A stretch of 9,378 bases of DNA. It comes from an uncultured Collinsella sp. GTDB lineage: Bacteria; Actinomycetota; Coriobacteriia; Coriobacteriales; Coriobacteriaceae. The DNA is taken from positions 1-9,378 of the forward strand of contig CABQMC010000048.1 of assembly GCA_902465115.1 (NCBI GenBank), written 5' to 3'. Positions 1-5,979 of the stretch are shown here, in pieces; within the stretch, counting starts at the first letter, position 1, and every line of letters starts with the position of its first letter. The notes under the pieces are model-generated. The model was not told the origin of the DNA, made no database searches, and saw only the letters and a list, made by a program, of their open reading frames with translations. Made by a program: the position numbers and the translations under genes.

Positions 1-1539
1 CGCGAGTTCGCTCGCGGCGTCAGTGGGCGCAGCCGCTGCGAGCGGGGGCGTCGGCGCGAGAAGCGGTGCCACGACACCAAACTGTTCGGTGGATATGGTT
101 GGCTCGTCGGTCTCGTCCTGCCGAATGGGTGCCGCGACCGCCTCGACAATCGCGTCGGCTACGGGTTCGGCTTCCGGTTGCCCTGAGTCCGCTGCCTCGG
201 CTTCCACAGGTGTGCCGTCCTCGCGCTCTTCATCGATCAAAAGCGCTTCGCGCGTTTGCGCAGCGGCGCTCCGAATGTGCCCCAGCTGACTCAGATCGAT
301 ATCGATCTTGACGGGTTGGTGTGCGGCGTCCCACGAAAGCCATGCCACAATCTCGTCATCGATAATCTTGGCCAGATATTTGGGGACCTTTTCTTCCTTA
401 AGGGGATGGGCGGGGTCCAGCGCCAGGCGCAGGCGTTGGTCGCAGGCGCGCATCATTTCACCGAGCTTGCTGCTCTTTTGCCTACTACCGTGGATACGCA
501 TGCATTCCCAAAAGCCGTTTTGGCAACGGTAGATATGGATGGGATCCAAGCGGTATTCGCAGTCTTCGTGGCGCTCGGGCGCAAAGAATACGGCCGAGGC
601 AAACATGGTGTAGGGCATGGCCGTCTCCTCCCCAAATAAGCTCGCCACGATGCCGGTCTTTCGGTGCGTGTCATAGTAGCGCGCCATACGGACATACACG
701 GCGCACGCCACGTGGCGCAGATCGCGGTGGTGGCTGCGGTCGAGCCGCGAGTTACTTAGGTTGTACGTGGAGAGGGCGTTGATGGCGGCCATGAGTCGCT
801 CCTCGCGCACCTCATCGGGCGGAAGGGGGAGCGTGGGCTCGGAGGTTTTGCGACGCTTGGGGGTCTGGCCGGACGGTGCCGGTGCTGGTACAAGGTCTCG
901 TGCCGCGCGCCGCAGCTCGATAAGGGCGTTATCGAACATGACGGTTTTAGAGTCGCGAAGCAGCTTGGGGTCGAGCCCGTGGAACACGGCGTAATCCTGC
1001 AGCCACACGCGTGCAAATCGGTCGATGCCGGGCTCGAAGGCGCGATAGACATCCCAAAAAGCCTTGATCTTGTTAAAACCATCGAGCGGGTCATCTACGC
1101 CAATGCCGCAAATCAGCTCATAGAGATACAGAAAGGCAAAGGACGTAGACGTTTCCTCGACGGTTCCGCGGCGCACTTGGGCACGCCAGGTAAAGTAGCC
1201 GCGCAACTGCCGGTCGCTCATGGCGTTGTAGGTGGGAAAGTACGATTTAAAGGTGCCGTTGTAGGGACAGTCGTCCTCAAAGTCGGCCATCAGCAGGCCC
1301 TGGCGGTAGAAAAGCTCGGCTTCCGAAAGCCAGCGACCTGCGCCGCCTTTGGGGTCATCCTGCCAGCGCGATATCTCGCGCATTTTACGGTACTGGTCGG
1401 GGAGGAAATTCTGCATCTGTCGGCCGGTTTTGAGAATCGGCTCGTCTGCGTAGACTTCATGTGAGAAGCGGGCAGACTGATGGGTCCGGGCCTCGGCCAT
1501 AATGCGCTCGATGAGCATCTTGATGTCCTGGTCGGCCAC
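1..1539 (-). CDS. TerB-N / TerB-C domain protein, C-terminus cut off by the window edge
   Basis: This frame is open from a GTG at 1539 to the left edge, 513 codons with no stop, so only the N-terminal part is seen. The start follows GAGGAG (1545-1550) with 5-nt spacing, and an in-frame TAG lies at 1561-1563. Residues about 90-140 hold the block I recognise as the TerB N-terminal domain, with YNGTFKSYFP, then MSDRQLRGYFTWRAQVRRG. Residues about 408-440 (KIDIDLSQLGHIR, then EALLIDEERED) look like the beginning of a TerB-C domain. After that comes an Ala/Pro/Glu-rich stretch (about 440-510) of linker type. No signal peptide or membrane helix is seen, so it should be cytoplasmic. TerB-N/TerB-C proteins are linked by comparative genomics to Ter-type stress or defence systems and often sit beside helicases or ATPases, but their biochemistry is largely unknown. 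The family call is firm; the function is not. Confidence 0.85.
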   Translation of the reverse strand, partial: MADQDIKMLIERIMAEARTHQSARFSHEVYADEPILKTGRQMQNFLPDQYRKMREISRWQDDPKGGAGRWLSEAELFYRQGLLMADFEDDCPYNGTFKSYFPTYNAMSDRQLRGYFTWRAQVRRGTVEETSTSFAFLYLYELICGIGVDDPLDGFNKIKAFWDVYRAFEPGIDRFARVWLQDYAVFHGLDPKLLRDSKTVMFDNALIELRRAARDLVPAPAPSGQTPKRRKTSEPTLPLPPDEVREERLMAAINALSTYNLSNSRLDRSHHRDLRHVACAVYVRMARYYDTHRKTGIVASLFGEETAMPYTMFASAVFFAPERHEDCEYRLDPIHIYRCQNGFWECMRIHGSRQKSSKLGEMMRACDQRLRLALDPAHPLKEEKVPKYLAKIIDDEIVAWLSWDAAHQPVKIDIDLSQLGHIRSAAAQTREALLIDEEREDGTPVEAEAADSGQPEAEPVADAIVEAVAAPIRQDETDEPTISTEQFGVVAPLLAPTPPLAAAAPTDAASELA

Positions 1540-1544
1540 CGCTT

Positions 1545-1550
1545 CTCCTC
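1545..1550 (-). promoter_or_regulatory. Shine-Dalgarno site fixing the GTG start of the TerB-domain gene
   Basis: GAGGAG on the minus strand lies 5 nt before the GTG at 1539. The next in-frame ATG is codon 8 and has no comparable site, so the GTG is preferred. Confidence 0.7.
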
Positions 1551-1575
1551 TCGAACGCAGCTACGGTGACCTCAT

Positions 1576-1584
1576 ATCATAGCA
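1576..1584 (-). promoter_or_regulatory. candidate extended -10 promoter for the TerB-domain gene
   Basis: The minus strand reads TGCTATGAT, an extended -10 element (TG, one base, then TATGAT with 5 of 6 matches to TATAAT). It lies about 37 nt upstream of the GTG at 1539, in the 87-bp gap after the DUF554 gene. No good -35 hexamer stands 17 bp upstream, as is usual for extended -10 promoters. No terminator separates it from the DUF554 gene, so read-through is also possible. This is a prediction from sequence match only. Confidence 0.4.
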
Positions 1585-1626
1585 CAGCATCAAACAGGTG
1601 TTCGAGATACCGCTGCGTAGATAGAT

Positions 1627-2343
1627 TTAGAACAGGAGGGCGTAGATGACGGCGATGACGACGGAGGGGAGCATATTGGCCGTGCGGAAGGTCTGAGGAC
1701 GGATGAGGTTGACGCCGACGCAGAAGATGAGCATGGAGCCTACGAGCGAAAGGCTGTTGAGGGCTGCTGTGGTCATGATGGGGGAGAGCGCGCCGGCAAA
1801 CAACGTGATCGTCCCCTGGAACACGGCGACGGGCAGGGCGGAGAAAATGCAGCCGCGGCCAAGCGACGCCGTCATGGTGCAGACGATGATGCAGTCCAAT
1901 GCGCCTTTCAGGGCAAGCGTTGACCAGTCACCGAGCAGACCGTCCTGGATCGATCCCACAATGGCCATGGCGCCGATACACACGGTGAGTGAAGTCGAGA
2001 CAAAAGCGTTGGTGAACTCGTTATCGCCCTCGCTGCCGGTTTTGCGCTTGAGCCATTCGCCAAGGTTCTCGATGGCGGCTTCCAAGTTGACGGCCTCGCC
2101 GATGAGCGAACCGAGCGCAAATGAGACGATGAGCATGGTGGTACCGGTGGTCGCTAGCGCCTTTCCATCGATGATGAGCATCTTTTGCATGGTGCCGCCC
2201 AGGCCGATAAACAGGACGCACAGCCCCGATGCTTTCATGAGCGTGTCTTGGATGCGCGGCGTAATGAAGCGGCCGCCCGCTAATCCTAAAAGACCGCCCG
2301 CAACTAAAAGCACAACGTTGATGATTGTTCCCAAGCCCGGCAT
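1627..2343 (-). CDS. DUF554 family membrane protein (YqgA/YdfK-like)
   Basis: This 238-aa polytopic membrane protein matches the DUF554 family (PF04474; E. coli YqgA, B. subtilis YdfK). Visible family features are GTIINVVLLVAGGLLG at residues 5-20, a first loop and helix ending IGLGG (46-50), FALGSLIGEAVNLE (75-88), and the conserved block FVSTSLTVCIGAMAIVGS (114-131) followed by DG at 134-135. Further helices cover roughly 145-160, 168-187 and 195-213, with a last one at 226-238, so about seven in total. The start chosen is the ATG at 2343, because AGGAGGG (2347-2353) stands right before it. An in-frame ATG 23 codons upstream lacks such a site and would add a polar tail atypical of the family. 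The role of DUF554 is unknown; a transport or channel-like role is only guessed from topology. The gene is transcribed alone or by read-through from the surface-protein operon. Confidence 0.9.
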   Translation of the reverse strand: MPGLGTIINVVLLVAGGLLGLAGGRFITPRIQDTLMKASGLCVLFIGLGGTMQKMLIIDGKALATTGTTMLIVSFALGSLIGEAVNLEAAIENLGEWLKRKTGSEGDNEFTNAFVSTSLTVCIGAMAIVGSIQDGLLGDWSTLALKGALDCIIVCTMTASLGRGCIFSALPVAVFQGTITLFAGALSPIMTTAALNSLSLVGSMLIFCVGVNLIRPQTFRTANMLPSVVIAVIYALLF

Positions 2344-2346
2344 GAG

Positions 2347-2353
2347 CCCTCCT
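2347..2353 (-). promoter_or_regulatory. strong Shine-Dalgarno site deciding the DUF554 start
   Basis: AGGAGGG on the minus strand ends 3 nt before the ATG at 2343. It argues for the 238-aa form over a 261-aa form starting at 2412. Confidence 0.7.
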
Positions 2354-2412
2354 GTATTGATGCCAACGTGGCAATCGTAGCAGAACGAAATGCGAGGCAC
2401 ATCGCAACCCAT

Positions 2413-2438
2413 CTAATACGTTATATAAGTGGTATTAG
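2413..2438. promoter_or_regulatory. 26-bp AT-rich inverted repeat, candidate operator/promoter of the DUF554 gene
   Basis: CTAATAC (2413-2419) and GTATTAG (2432-2438) are perfect 7-bp inverted arms around a 12-bp centre that contains the 8-bp palindrome TTATATAA (2421-2428). It lies 70 bp upstream of the DUF554 start and 24 bp past the stop of the preceding gene. On the minus strand the centre reads TTATATAAC, which could serve as a -10 element, so a dimeric repressor bound to the arms would cover the promoter. No -35 of quality is visible. The symmetry is seen directly; the operator role is inferred. Confidence 0.45.
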
Positions 2439-2461
2439 GAATGATGCGCAGCATTTAAGCC

Positions 2462-3892
2462 TCAGGTGGTTGTCGGGACATAGGGATAGTATTCAAAGCG
2501 CAGTGTCATAAGCCGCTGCGGGGATTCAATAGCCGCGGCGATGATATTGGCATCGCGGGCACGATCAAACCCTTCGAGCTCGATCTGGTACGAGACGTCT
2601 TGCATAATGTCCAGACGTCGCCAGGTTAGAAGTGTGTCGCCATCGAATTCCAGGGTCTTGCTTCCGTTTGCGGCAACGGCGTATAGACGCAGCTTGGCGG
2701 TGGTTGCAGGGTCGACAACTGTGACCTTTTTAATTTCGTTTCGAGTATTCTTGGCGCCCAACAAGGTGAGCAGTGTTGGGGCCACGACCTCGCCCGATGG
2801 CAAAAAGACGACTTCGATGGATTCAGGAAATGCGATGATAGCCGACTTGCGGACGGGCTGATTGGCGGCGGCAACTTCGATGTTCGCAGCGTCGATGACC
2901 TCTGTGTGGTCGAGCGCGGCAAGCACGCAGCAGTTACCTTCATCGATCTCTTGAGGATCAGCAAGCCCCAGGCTGTCCGCGAGCTCGGGATCGTTTGGAT
3001 CGGTAGCGGGCTCATTCGGTGCTTCGAAAGAAGCTGGGACGCTGTTTGTCGGCGACGGCGTGTCGCCCGCACCTGCTTCTTTATCCGCGCTCTCTTCTTG
3101 TATGGTTGCGTTGATGGGTTCGTCGTTTGGGGGGAGCGTCTTGGCGTCAAGCGCGGAGGGGAGAATTCCGATGGCTCCGGATCCGTTCCACTCCATTTCG
3201 AGAAGCGCCGGGTCGGCAAGAATTCGTTGCCTGCTTTGCGCGTGGGCATCGATTTCAATAGGGCCTGCCTCTATCCCTCGTGTAAGGCTGAGTGATCCGG
3301 CTGGTTTCTCGAAATGAGCGTCTGTGTCTTTGGCGCTGACGGCGTAGAACAGCAGGGACGCTTCTCCCGCCGCGATGGCATCGGTGCCGGCTTTGGTCAG
3401 CCGCAACGATGCCGTGAATGAGAGGGTGGGCTGCGCATCGTCTGCATTCGCGGCGGCGCAGCCCAGACATATACCGCCTCCTTTCTCGAAAAACGCACCG
3501 TCGAAGGCGACCTTCGCTCCGTTCGCCGAGTCATCGACCGAAGCGATGTCGATGCGCAGCTCTAAATTGCATGGATCGCCATCTGCATCGAGCACAACCG
3601 AGCGCCACGTGCAGACGGCGCACCCCGCCTGGGAGCCGTTTGCCTTGTTCGAACGCTTGATATCCACGACTATCGAGCCGTCCGTATTACGACGAAGGCA
3701 TCCCGAGGTTGAGATCACGGCCTGTGCGATCGAAAAACGCTCGCACGCAATGGCGCTCGACGGATTTGGTGCGGAACTTAGGGCTACTGGTAAGGAGTCT
3801 GCCATGACGGGAGTCGCCCAAGCGGCGACAGGCGTTCCGGTTGCGAGCGCGCCGCAGAGTGCGACGACGGGCAAAAGGTTCTTCGATGCCAT
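2462..3892 (-). CDS. secreted cysteine-rich surface protein, last gene of the surface operon
   Basis: This is a 476-aa exported protein that I do not recognise as a named family. The start at 3892 follows AAGGAGA (3897-3903). Residues 1-31 form a signal peptide with a hydrophobic core at about 6-24 and likely cleavage after AWA (27) or VMA (31). Residues about 48-250 form a first globular region with seven cysteines: 50, 65, CAVC 91-94, 108 and CLGC 142-145. Residues about 255-318 are an acidic Pro/Ser/Asn/Glu linker. Residues about 320-476 form a second beta-rich region that opens with CC (321-322) and ends in a Tyr/Pro/Thr tail. There is no C-terminal membrane helix, sorting signal or WxL pair, so retention at the surface must come from a partner. 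It lies 18 bp after the small LAQTG gene. Two CxxC pairs are unusual in an exported Gram-positive protein and suggest disulfides or a bound metal. Secretion is well supported; function is unknown. Confidence 0.85.
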   Translation of the reverse strand: MASKNLLPVVALCGALATGTPVAAWATPVMADSLPVALSSAPNPSSAIACERFSIAQAVISTSGCLRRNTDGSIVVDIKRSNKANGSQAGCAVCTWRSVVLDADGDPCNLELRIDIASVDDSANGAKVAFDGAFFEKGGGICLGCAAANADDAQPTLSFTASLRLTKAGTDAIAAGEASLLFYAVSAKDTDAHFEKPAGSLSLTRGIEAGPIEIDAHAQSRQRILADPALLEMEWNGSGAIGILPSALDAKTLPPNDEPINATIQEESADKEAGAGDTPSPTNSVPASFEAPNEPATDPNDPELADSLGLADPQEIDEGNCCVLAALDHTEVIDAANIEVAAANQPVRKSAIIAFPESIEVVFLPSGEVVAPTLLTLLGAKNTRNEIKKVTVVDPATTAKLRLYAVAANGSKTLEFDGDTLLTWRRLDIMQDVSYQIELEGFDRARDANIIAAAIESPQRLMTLRFEYYPYVPTTT

Positions 3893-3910
3893 GGGGTCTC
3901 CTTAGCTAAT

Positions 3911-4192
3911 TTAGTGCGGCCTGTCCGTGTTTTGTTTCTGGCTGCGTTTGATGTGCAGACCGAGGCCGGCGGTTCCCGCGCCTGCTGCTGTGGCGCCTGC
4001 TGCCAAGAGCCATCGTCTGTCGCCTGTCTGCGCCAACGGTTCCTCGCGGTCGCCGCGGTCGAGCTCCGAGAGGTCGACCGTCACTTGTGTGGCGGCCTGC
4101 GCCTGTTCTTGCTGGGCAAAGGCCATGGCTGGCCCAAACGCTAGGATGCTGACGGCGGCGGCCAGGGCGACGGCCTTATGCCGTGTGCGCAC
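3911..4192 (-). CDS. small exported protein with LAQTG sortase signal
   Basis: This 93-aa protein is almost all targeting signal. A signal peptide covers about 1-26 (RTRHK basic end, hydrophobic 8-20, cleavage near AMAFA). A mature stretch of about 26 residues follows, then LAQTG (53-57), a weak hydrophobic segment (61-81) and a basic tail KRSQK. LAxTG is the motif reported for class E sortases of actinobacteria, so it is probably anchored to peptidoglycan. The GTG at 4192 is chosen because it gives a normal-sized signal-peptide N-region and lies 17 bp inside the upstream gene's end, allowing translational coupling. A TTG at 4222 would add ten residues and has no well-placed Shine-Dalgarno site. 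It resembles in size and layout the small LPxTG protein CscD of Firmicutes csc clusters; that parallel is inferred. The main uncertainty is the start and the rather Gly/Ala-rich membrane segment. Confidence 0.75.
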   Translation of the reverse strand: MRTRHKAVALAAAVSILAFGPAMAFAQQEQAQAATQVTVDLSELDRGDREEPLAQTGDRRWLLAAGATAAGAGTAGLGLHIKRSQKQNTDRPH

Positions 4193-4775
4193 CGGGCTCG
4201 ACCGTCCAGGTGATCGTCGCAACCTGATCGCCTTCGCCGGTTACGCGGAAGATGTCGCGCGTGACGCGGGCGACGTTTCCGCTTGTCTTGAGCTTGATTT
4301 TGTCCGCGCCGCCGGCAATGCCCTGGTAGCCCATGTCGAAGGCTGCATTCTTGGAAAGATCGAGGCCCGTCCCTTGCGCGGCGGCGCTGGCGTTCTGGAG
4401 TGCGCCGTCGGGGCCGACCTTAAAGTCGATGGAGTTCTGCGCGGTTCCGGCCTTGGCGTCGGCGGCAATGGTCCAGGTGTTCATGGCGTCGATCTTCATG
4501 TTGGTGACATGGATGCCGTAGGCCGAATGATTGTCGATGGTGGTCGCGTCTTCTGAGGGGCCCTGAAGCGTGCCGTCGGCCTTGGCGACGAAGGGAATAA
4601 CCGTCGGAACTTTGAACTCAACGTTGTCGATCTCGGTCCTGACCATTACCTTCGTGGTTCCAACGCGCCCGGCCGCCATAGCTGGCGTCGGGGCGGCGCC
4701 CATTGCGAGTGCGAGCGCGAGCCCTGCGCCCACGACGAGCGCTCTGGCTCCGTTCATGTTCCTGGTGATGTCCAT
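4176..4775 (-). CDS. exported WxL-like beta-sandwich surface protein
   Basis: This 199-aa exported protein starts at ATG 4775 behind AAAGGAA (4781-4787, 5-nt spacing). Residues 1-35 are a signal peptide (hydrophobic 12-27, cleavage near PAMAA). The mature part begins with a strand-rich segment holding VPTVIPFVAKADGTL (56-70). NTWTIAAD (99-106) follows, and near the C-terminus TITWTVEPG (187-195). Two Trp motifs spaced this way, the second a few residues from the end, are the layout of the WxL peptidoglycan-binding domain, though here they read WTI and WTV rather than WxL. There is no sorting signal or membrane helix. The gene overlaps the following LAQTG gene by 17 bp and lies 89 bp after the membrane-tethered protein gene, so all are likely co-transcribed. 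The WxL-like call rests on motif spacing read by eye; a pilin-like subunit is the main alternative. Confidence 0.75.
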   Translation of the reverse strand: MDITRNMNGARALVVGAGLALALAMGAAPTPAMAAGRVGTTKVMVRTEIDNVEFKVPTVIPFVAKADGTLQGPSEDATTIDNHSAYGIHVTNMKIDAMNTWTIAADAKAGTAQNSIDFKVGPDGALQNASAAAQGTGLDLSKNAAFDMGYQGIAGGADKIKLKTSGNVARVTRDIFRVTGEGDQVATITWTVEPGAHTA

Positions 4776-4795
4776 GGTCGTTCCTTTCTATTCGC

Positions 4796-4812
4796 CGCGG
4801 GCCGTCCCCGCG
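4796..4812. other. GC-rich hairpin in the gap between two surface-operon genes
   Basis: CGCGGG (4796-4801) and CCCGCG (4807-4812) form a perfect 6-bp stem with a 5-nt loop. It lies in the 89-bp spacer ahead of the WxL-like gene. No run of T follows on the minus strand, so it is not a standard terminator. It could be an mRNA processing or stability element, or chance in GC-rich DNA. Confidence 0.3.
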
Positions 4813-4864
4813 ATGATTGGACGAATGCTGGTGAATTGCGTGCGGTGCTGCGTCGGCCGGAAAG

Positions 4865-5374
4865 CTAGTTCTCGGCTTGCTCAACCCGTACCTTGACACG
4901 TGTCGGATTGCCGTGGCTGTCGAGGGTCTTGGCATCGAGTGCCTGGATCTCGATGTACGCCTCGCCTTCTTTGATGCCGCCGGCGGGGCACGTCTCGATT
5001 GTCTTGCCGGTCTCGACCACACCGGATTCGTACATGGTCTCGTCGTTTTGGATGACGCGGAATCGCTGGGGAAATTTATTGTCTTGGACGTTTTGCACGT
5101 TGACGCGCAGCTTGCCGTCCTCCTGCAGCTGAGCGACCGGCGCGACCGAAATCGTCATCATGTTGTCGCGGACGATGGCGTCGAGCTCATCCTGGATTTC
5201 CTGGCGCGTTTTGCCCTCGGCCGTCGTAACCGAAGCGCCCGCCTCGGGTACGGGCCGCGACTGCCAAGTGTATAGTCCTACGGCGACAAGGGCGCAGACG
5301 ATGGCCAGGCAGGCAACGATGAGCTTCTTGCGATGCCCCAGGCCTGCAAAGTGGGGCGGCTTCCTCGCGCTCAC
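4865..5374 (-). CDS. membrane-tethered protein with extracytoplasmic beta-rich domain
   Basis: This 169-aa protein starts at a GTG (5374) that overlaps the stop of the preceding gene as GTGA, with AAGGA six bases upstream. The same frame stays open further upstream to 5692, but that extension is the antisense shadow-like +1 reading of the preceding gene and is rejected. Residues 1-16 are basic, and 18-36 form one membrane helix. The rest faces outward: a charged helix (about 56-70, TRQEIQDELDAIVRD), then a beta-rich domain with NVQNVQDNKFPQRFRVIQ (92-109), MYESGVVETGKTIE (114-127) and a closing strand VKVRVEQ (160-166). The order 'N...RFRVI..D..MYESGVVETGKTIE...LDAKT' resembles small single-helix surface proteins that I recall beside WxL-like genes in gut Firmicutes. 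I know no named function. Its place between a cytoplasmic and an exported partner suggests a membrane anchor or assembly factor. Confidence 0.8.
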   Translation of the reverse strand: MSARKPPHFAGLGHRKKLIVACLAIVCALVAVGLYTWQSRPVPEAGASVTTAEGKTRQEIQDELDAIVRDNMMTISVAPVAQLQEDGKLRVNVQNVQDNKFPQRFRVIQNDETMYESGVVETGKTIETCPAGGIKEGEAYIEIQALDAKTLDSHGNPTRVKVRVEQAEN

Positions 5375-5667
5375 GCGGCATCCTTGGCAGTATAGACGCG
5401 CGCAAAGGTGGACGGGTCCGCTCCAAAGAGCATGTGAAGCATCAGGCGGCGCGAGTAGACGAGTTCTTCGAAGTCGGGAGGGAGCTCGATGTCGTGGATA
5501 TGCGCGATGTGGTGGGCGAGCGCCGAGAACGACTCGGGGTCGCAGATCACATCGGTGGTAACGTGGTAGACCGTCGTATCGGGGAATGCCTCTTCGTCGA
5601 AAGGCAGGAGATGGGGATCGTCGTCGACTTCGATGGCGATGCCGTACTGGGGCCAGTAATATGCCAT
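5371..5667 (-). CDS. 98-aa cytoplasmic protein of unknown function, first gene of the surface operon
   Basis: This small protein starts at ATG 5667 behind GGGAGG (5673-5678, 5-nt spacing). It has no signal peptide or membrane helix. Residues 8-19 (YGIAIEVDDDPH) are followed by an acidic stretch, then TTVYHVTTDVICDPESF (31-47) and a helical C-terminal half rich in His and Leu (AHHIAHIHDIE 51-61, SRRLMLHMLF 72-81). The pattern 'IEVDD.PH ... VYHVTTDVI' faintly recalls the core strands of Vsr/DUF559-type nuclease folds (IE.DG..H ... V.R.t..dv), but the usual Lys of an ExK motif is absent, so activity is not claimed. It is coupled to the next gene by a GTGA overlap, which ties it to the surface-protein operon and suggests a regulatory or assembly role in the cytoplasm. 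Coding status is well supported; function is unknown. Confidence 0.8.
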   Translation of the reverse strand: MAYYWPQYGIAIEVDDDPHLLPFDEEAFPDTTVYHVTTDVICDPESFSALAHHIAHIHDIELPPDFEELVYSRRLMLHMLFGADPSTFARVYTAKDAA

Positions 5668-5740
5668 GGGAACCTCCCTGCTTCTGGGCCAAAACTTCTA
5701 TTGGTTTTGGCTGTCGACGCCGACCGTATCAGCCGCTACT

Positions 5741-5770
5741 TGACCAATTTCTGACCAAATGCTTGACGGA
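5741..5770. repeat. TGACCAA direct repeat, candidate tandem activator/repressor site
   Basis: TGACCAA occurs at 5741-5747 and again at 5752-5758, exactly 11 bp apart, with a looser third copy TGACGGA at 5764-5770. Repeats spaced by one helical turn put protein on the same DNA face, as with many response-regulator and LysR/winged-helix sites. They directly precede the candidate plus-strand promoter. The repeat is seen; the binding role is inferred. Confidence 0.4.
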
Positions 5771-5790
5771 TTGGCGTCTTCGCAGATAAA
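5763..5790 (+). promoter_or_regulatory. candidate promoter of the lactate dehydrogenase/Etf operon
   Basis: TTGACG (5763-5768, 5 of 6 to TTGACA) and GATAAA (5785-5790, 4 of 6 to TATAAT) are separated by 16 bp. Transcription would begin near 5797 and leave a leader of about 215 nt before the GTG at 6013. The match is moderate. Confidence 0.35.
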
Positions 5791-5799
5791 AGGCGGCAA

Positions 5800-5828
5800 A
5801 AAATACTTCAACTTTTTTCGAGCGACAA
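5800..5828 (-). promoter_or_regulatory. candidate promoter of the surface-protein operon
   Basis: On the minus strand TTGTCG (5823-5828) and TATTTT (5800-5805) are 17 bp apart, each with 4 of 6 consensus matches. Transcription would start near 5793 and give a leader of about 125 nt to the ATG at 5667. It would partly overlap the divergent plus-strand promoter. Weak match. Confidence 0.25.
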
Positions 5829-5846
5829 TCGAGCGATCGGCGACGG

Positions 5847-5979
5847 CAGGGAGATATGTGTCAAAAGCATCGTATGTCGAGGAAATCCAGCCGCTCACCG
5901 AATTACACGAACGTAAAAAACGCCAATTATGGAGACGGTCTCGAACACGTCGACGAAACGATGCGGTAACATCTCCCTG
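5847..5979 (+). other. leader inverted repeats upstream of the lactate dehydrogenase gene
   Basis: CAGGGAGAT plus ATGT (5847-5859) can pair with ACATCTCCCTG (5969-5979) over a loop of about 110 nt, with a two-base bulge. Inside it, GAGAC-G-GTCTC (5932-5942) is a perfect palindrome with one central base. The second arm ends 22 nt before the Shine-Dalgarno site. This could be a structured leader or, for the inner element, a protein site. I do not recognise a known riboswitch. Confidence 0.25.

Noticed and set aside
256..1464. Plus-strand open frames (256-639, 979-1464) and minus-strand frames 453-695 and 756-1094
   Set aside because: They are antisense or shifted readings of the TerB-domain gene, which has clear domain motifs and a good Shine-Dalgarno site.
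1703..2380. 225-codon plus-strand frame opposite the DUF554 gene
   Set aside because: Its protein is Ser/Pro/Met-rich without family likeness; the opposite strand encodes a convincing DUF554 protein.
5375..5692. N-terminal extension of the membrane-tethered protein to an ATG at 5692
   Set aside because: The extra 106 residues are an Arg/His/Pro-rich +1 shadow of the 98-aa gene. The GTG at 5374 has its own Shine-Dalgarno site and starts just before the membrane helix.
5798..5817. A6...T6 pair as a possible terminator or hairpin
   Set aside because: An A/T-only stem with a nine-base loop is too weak, and no gene ends there.
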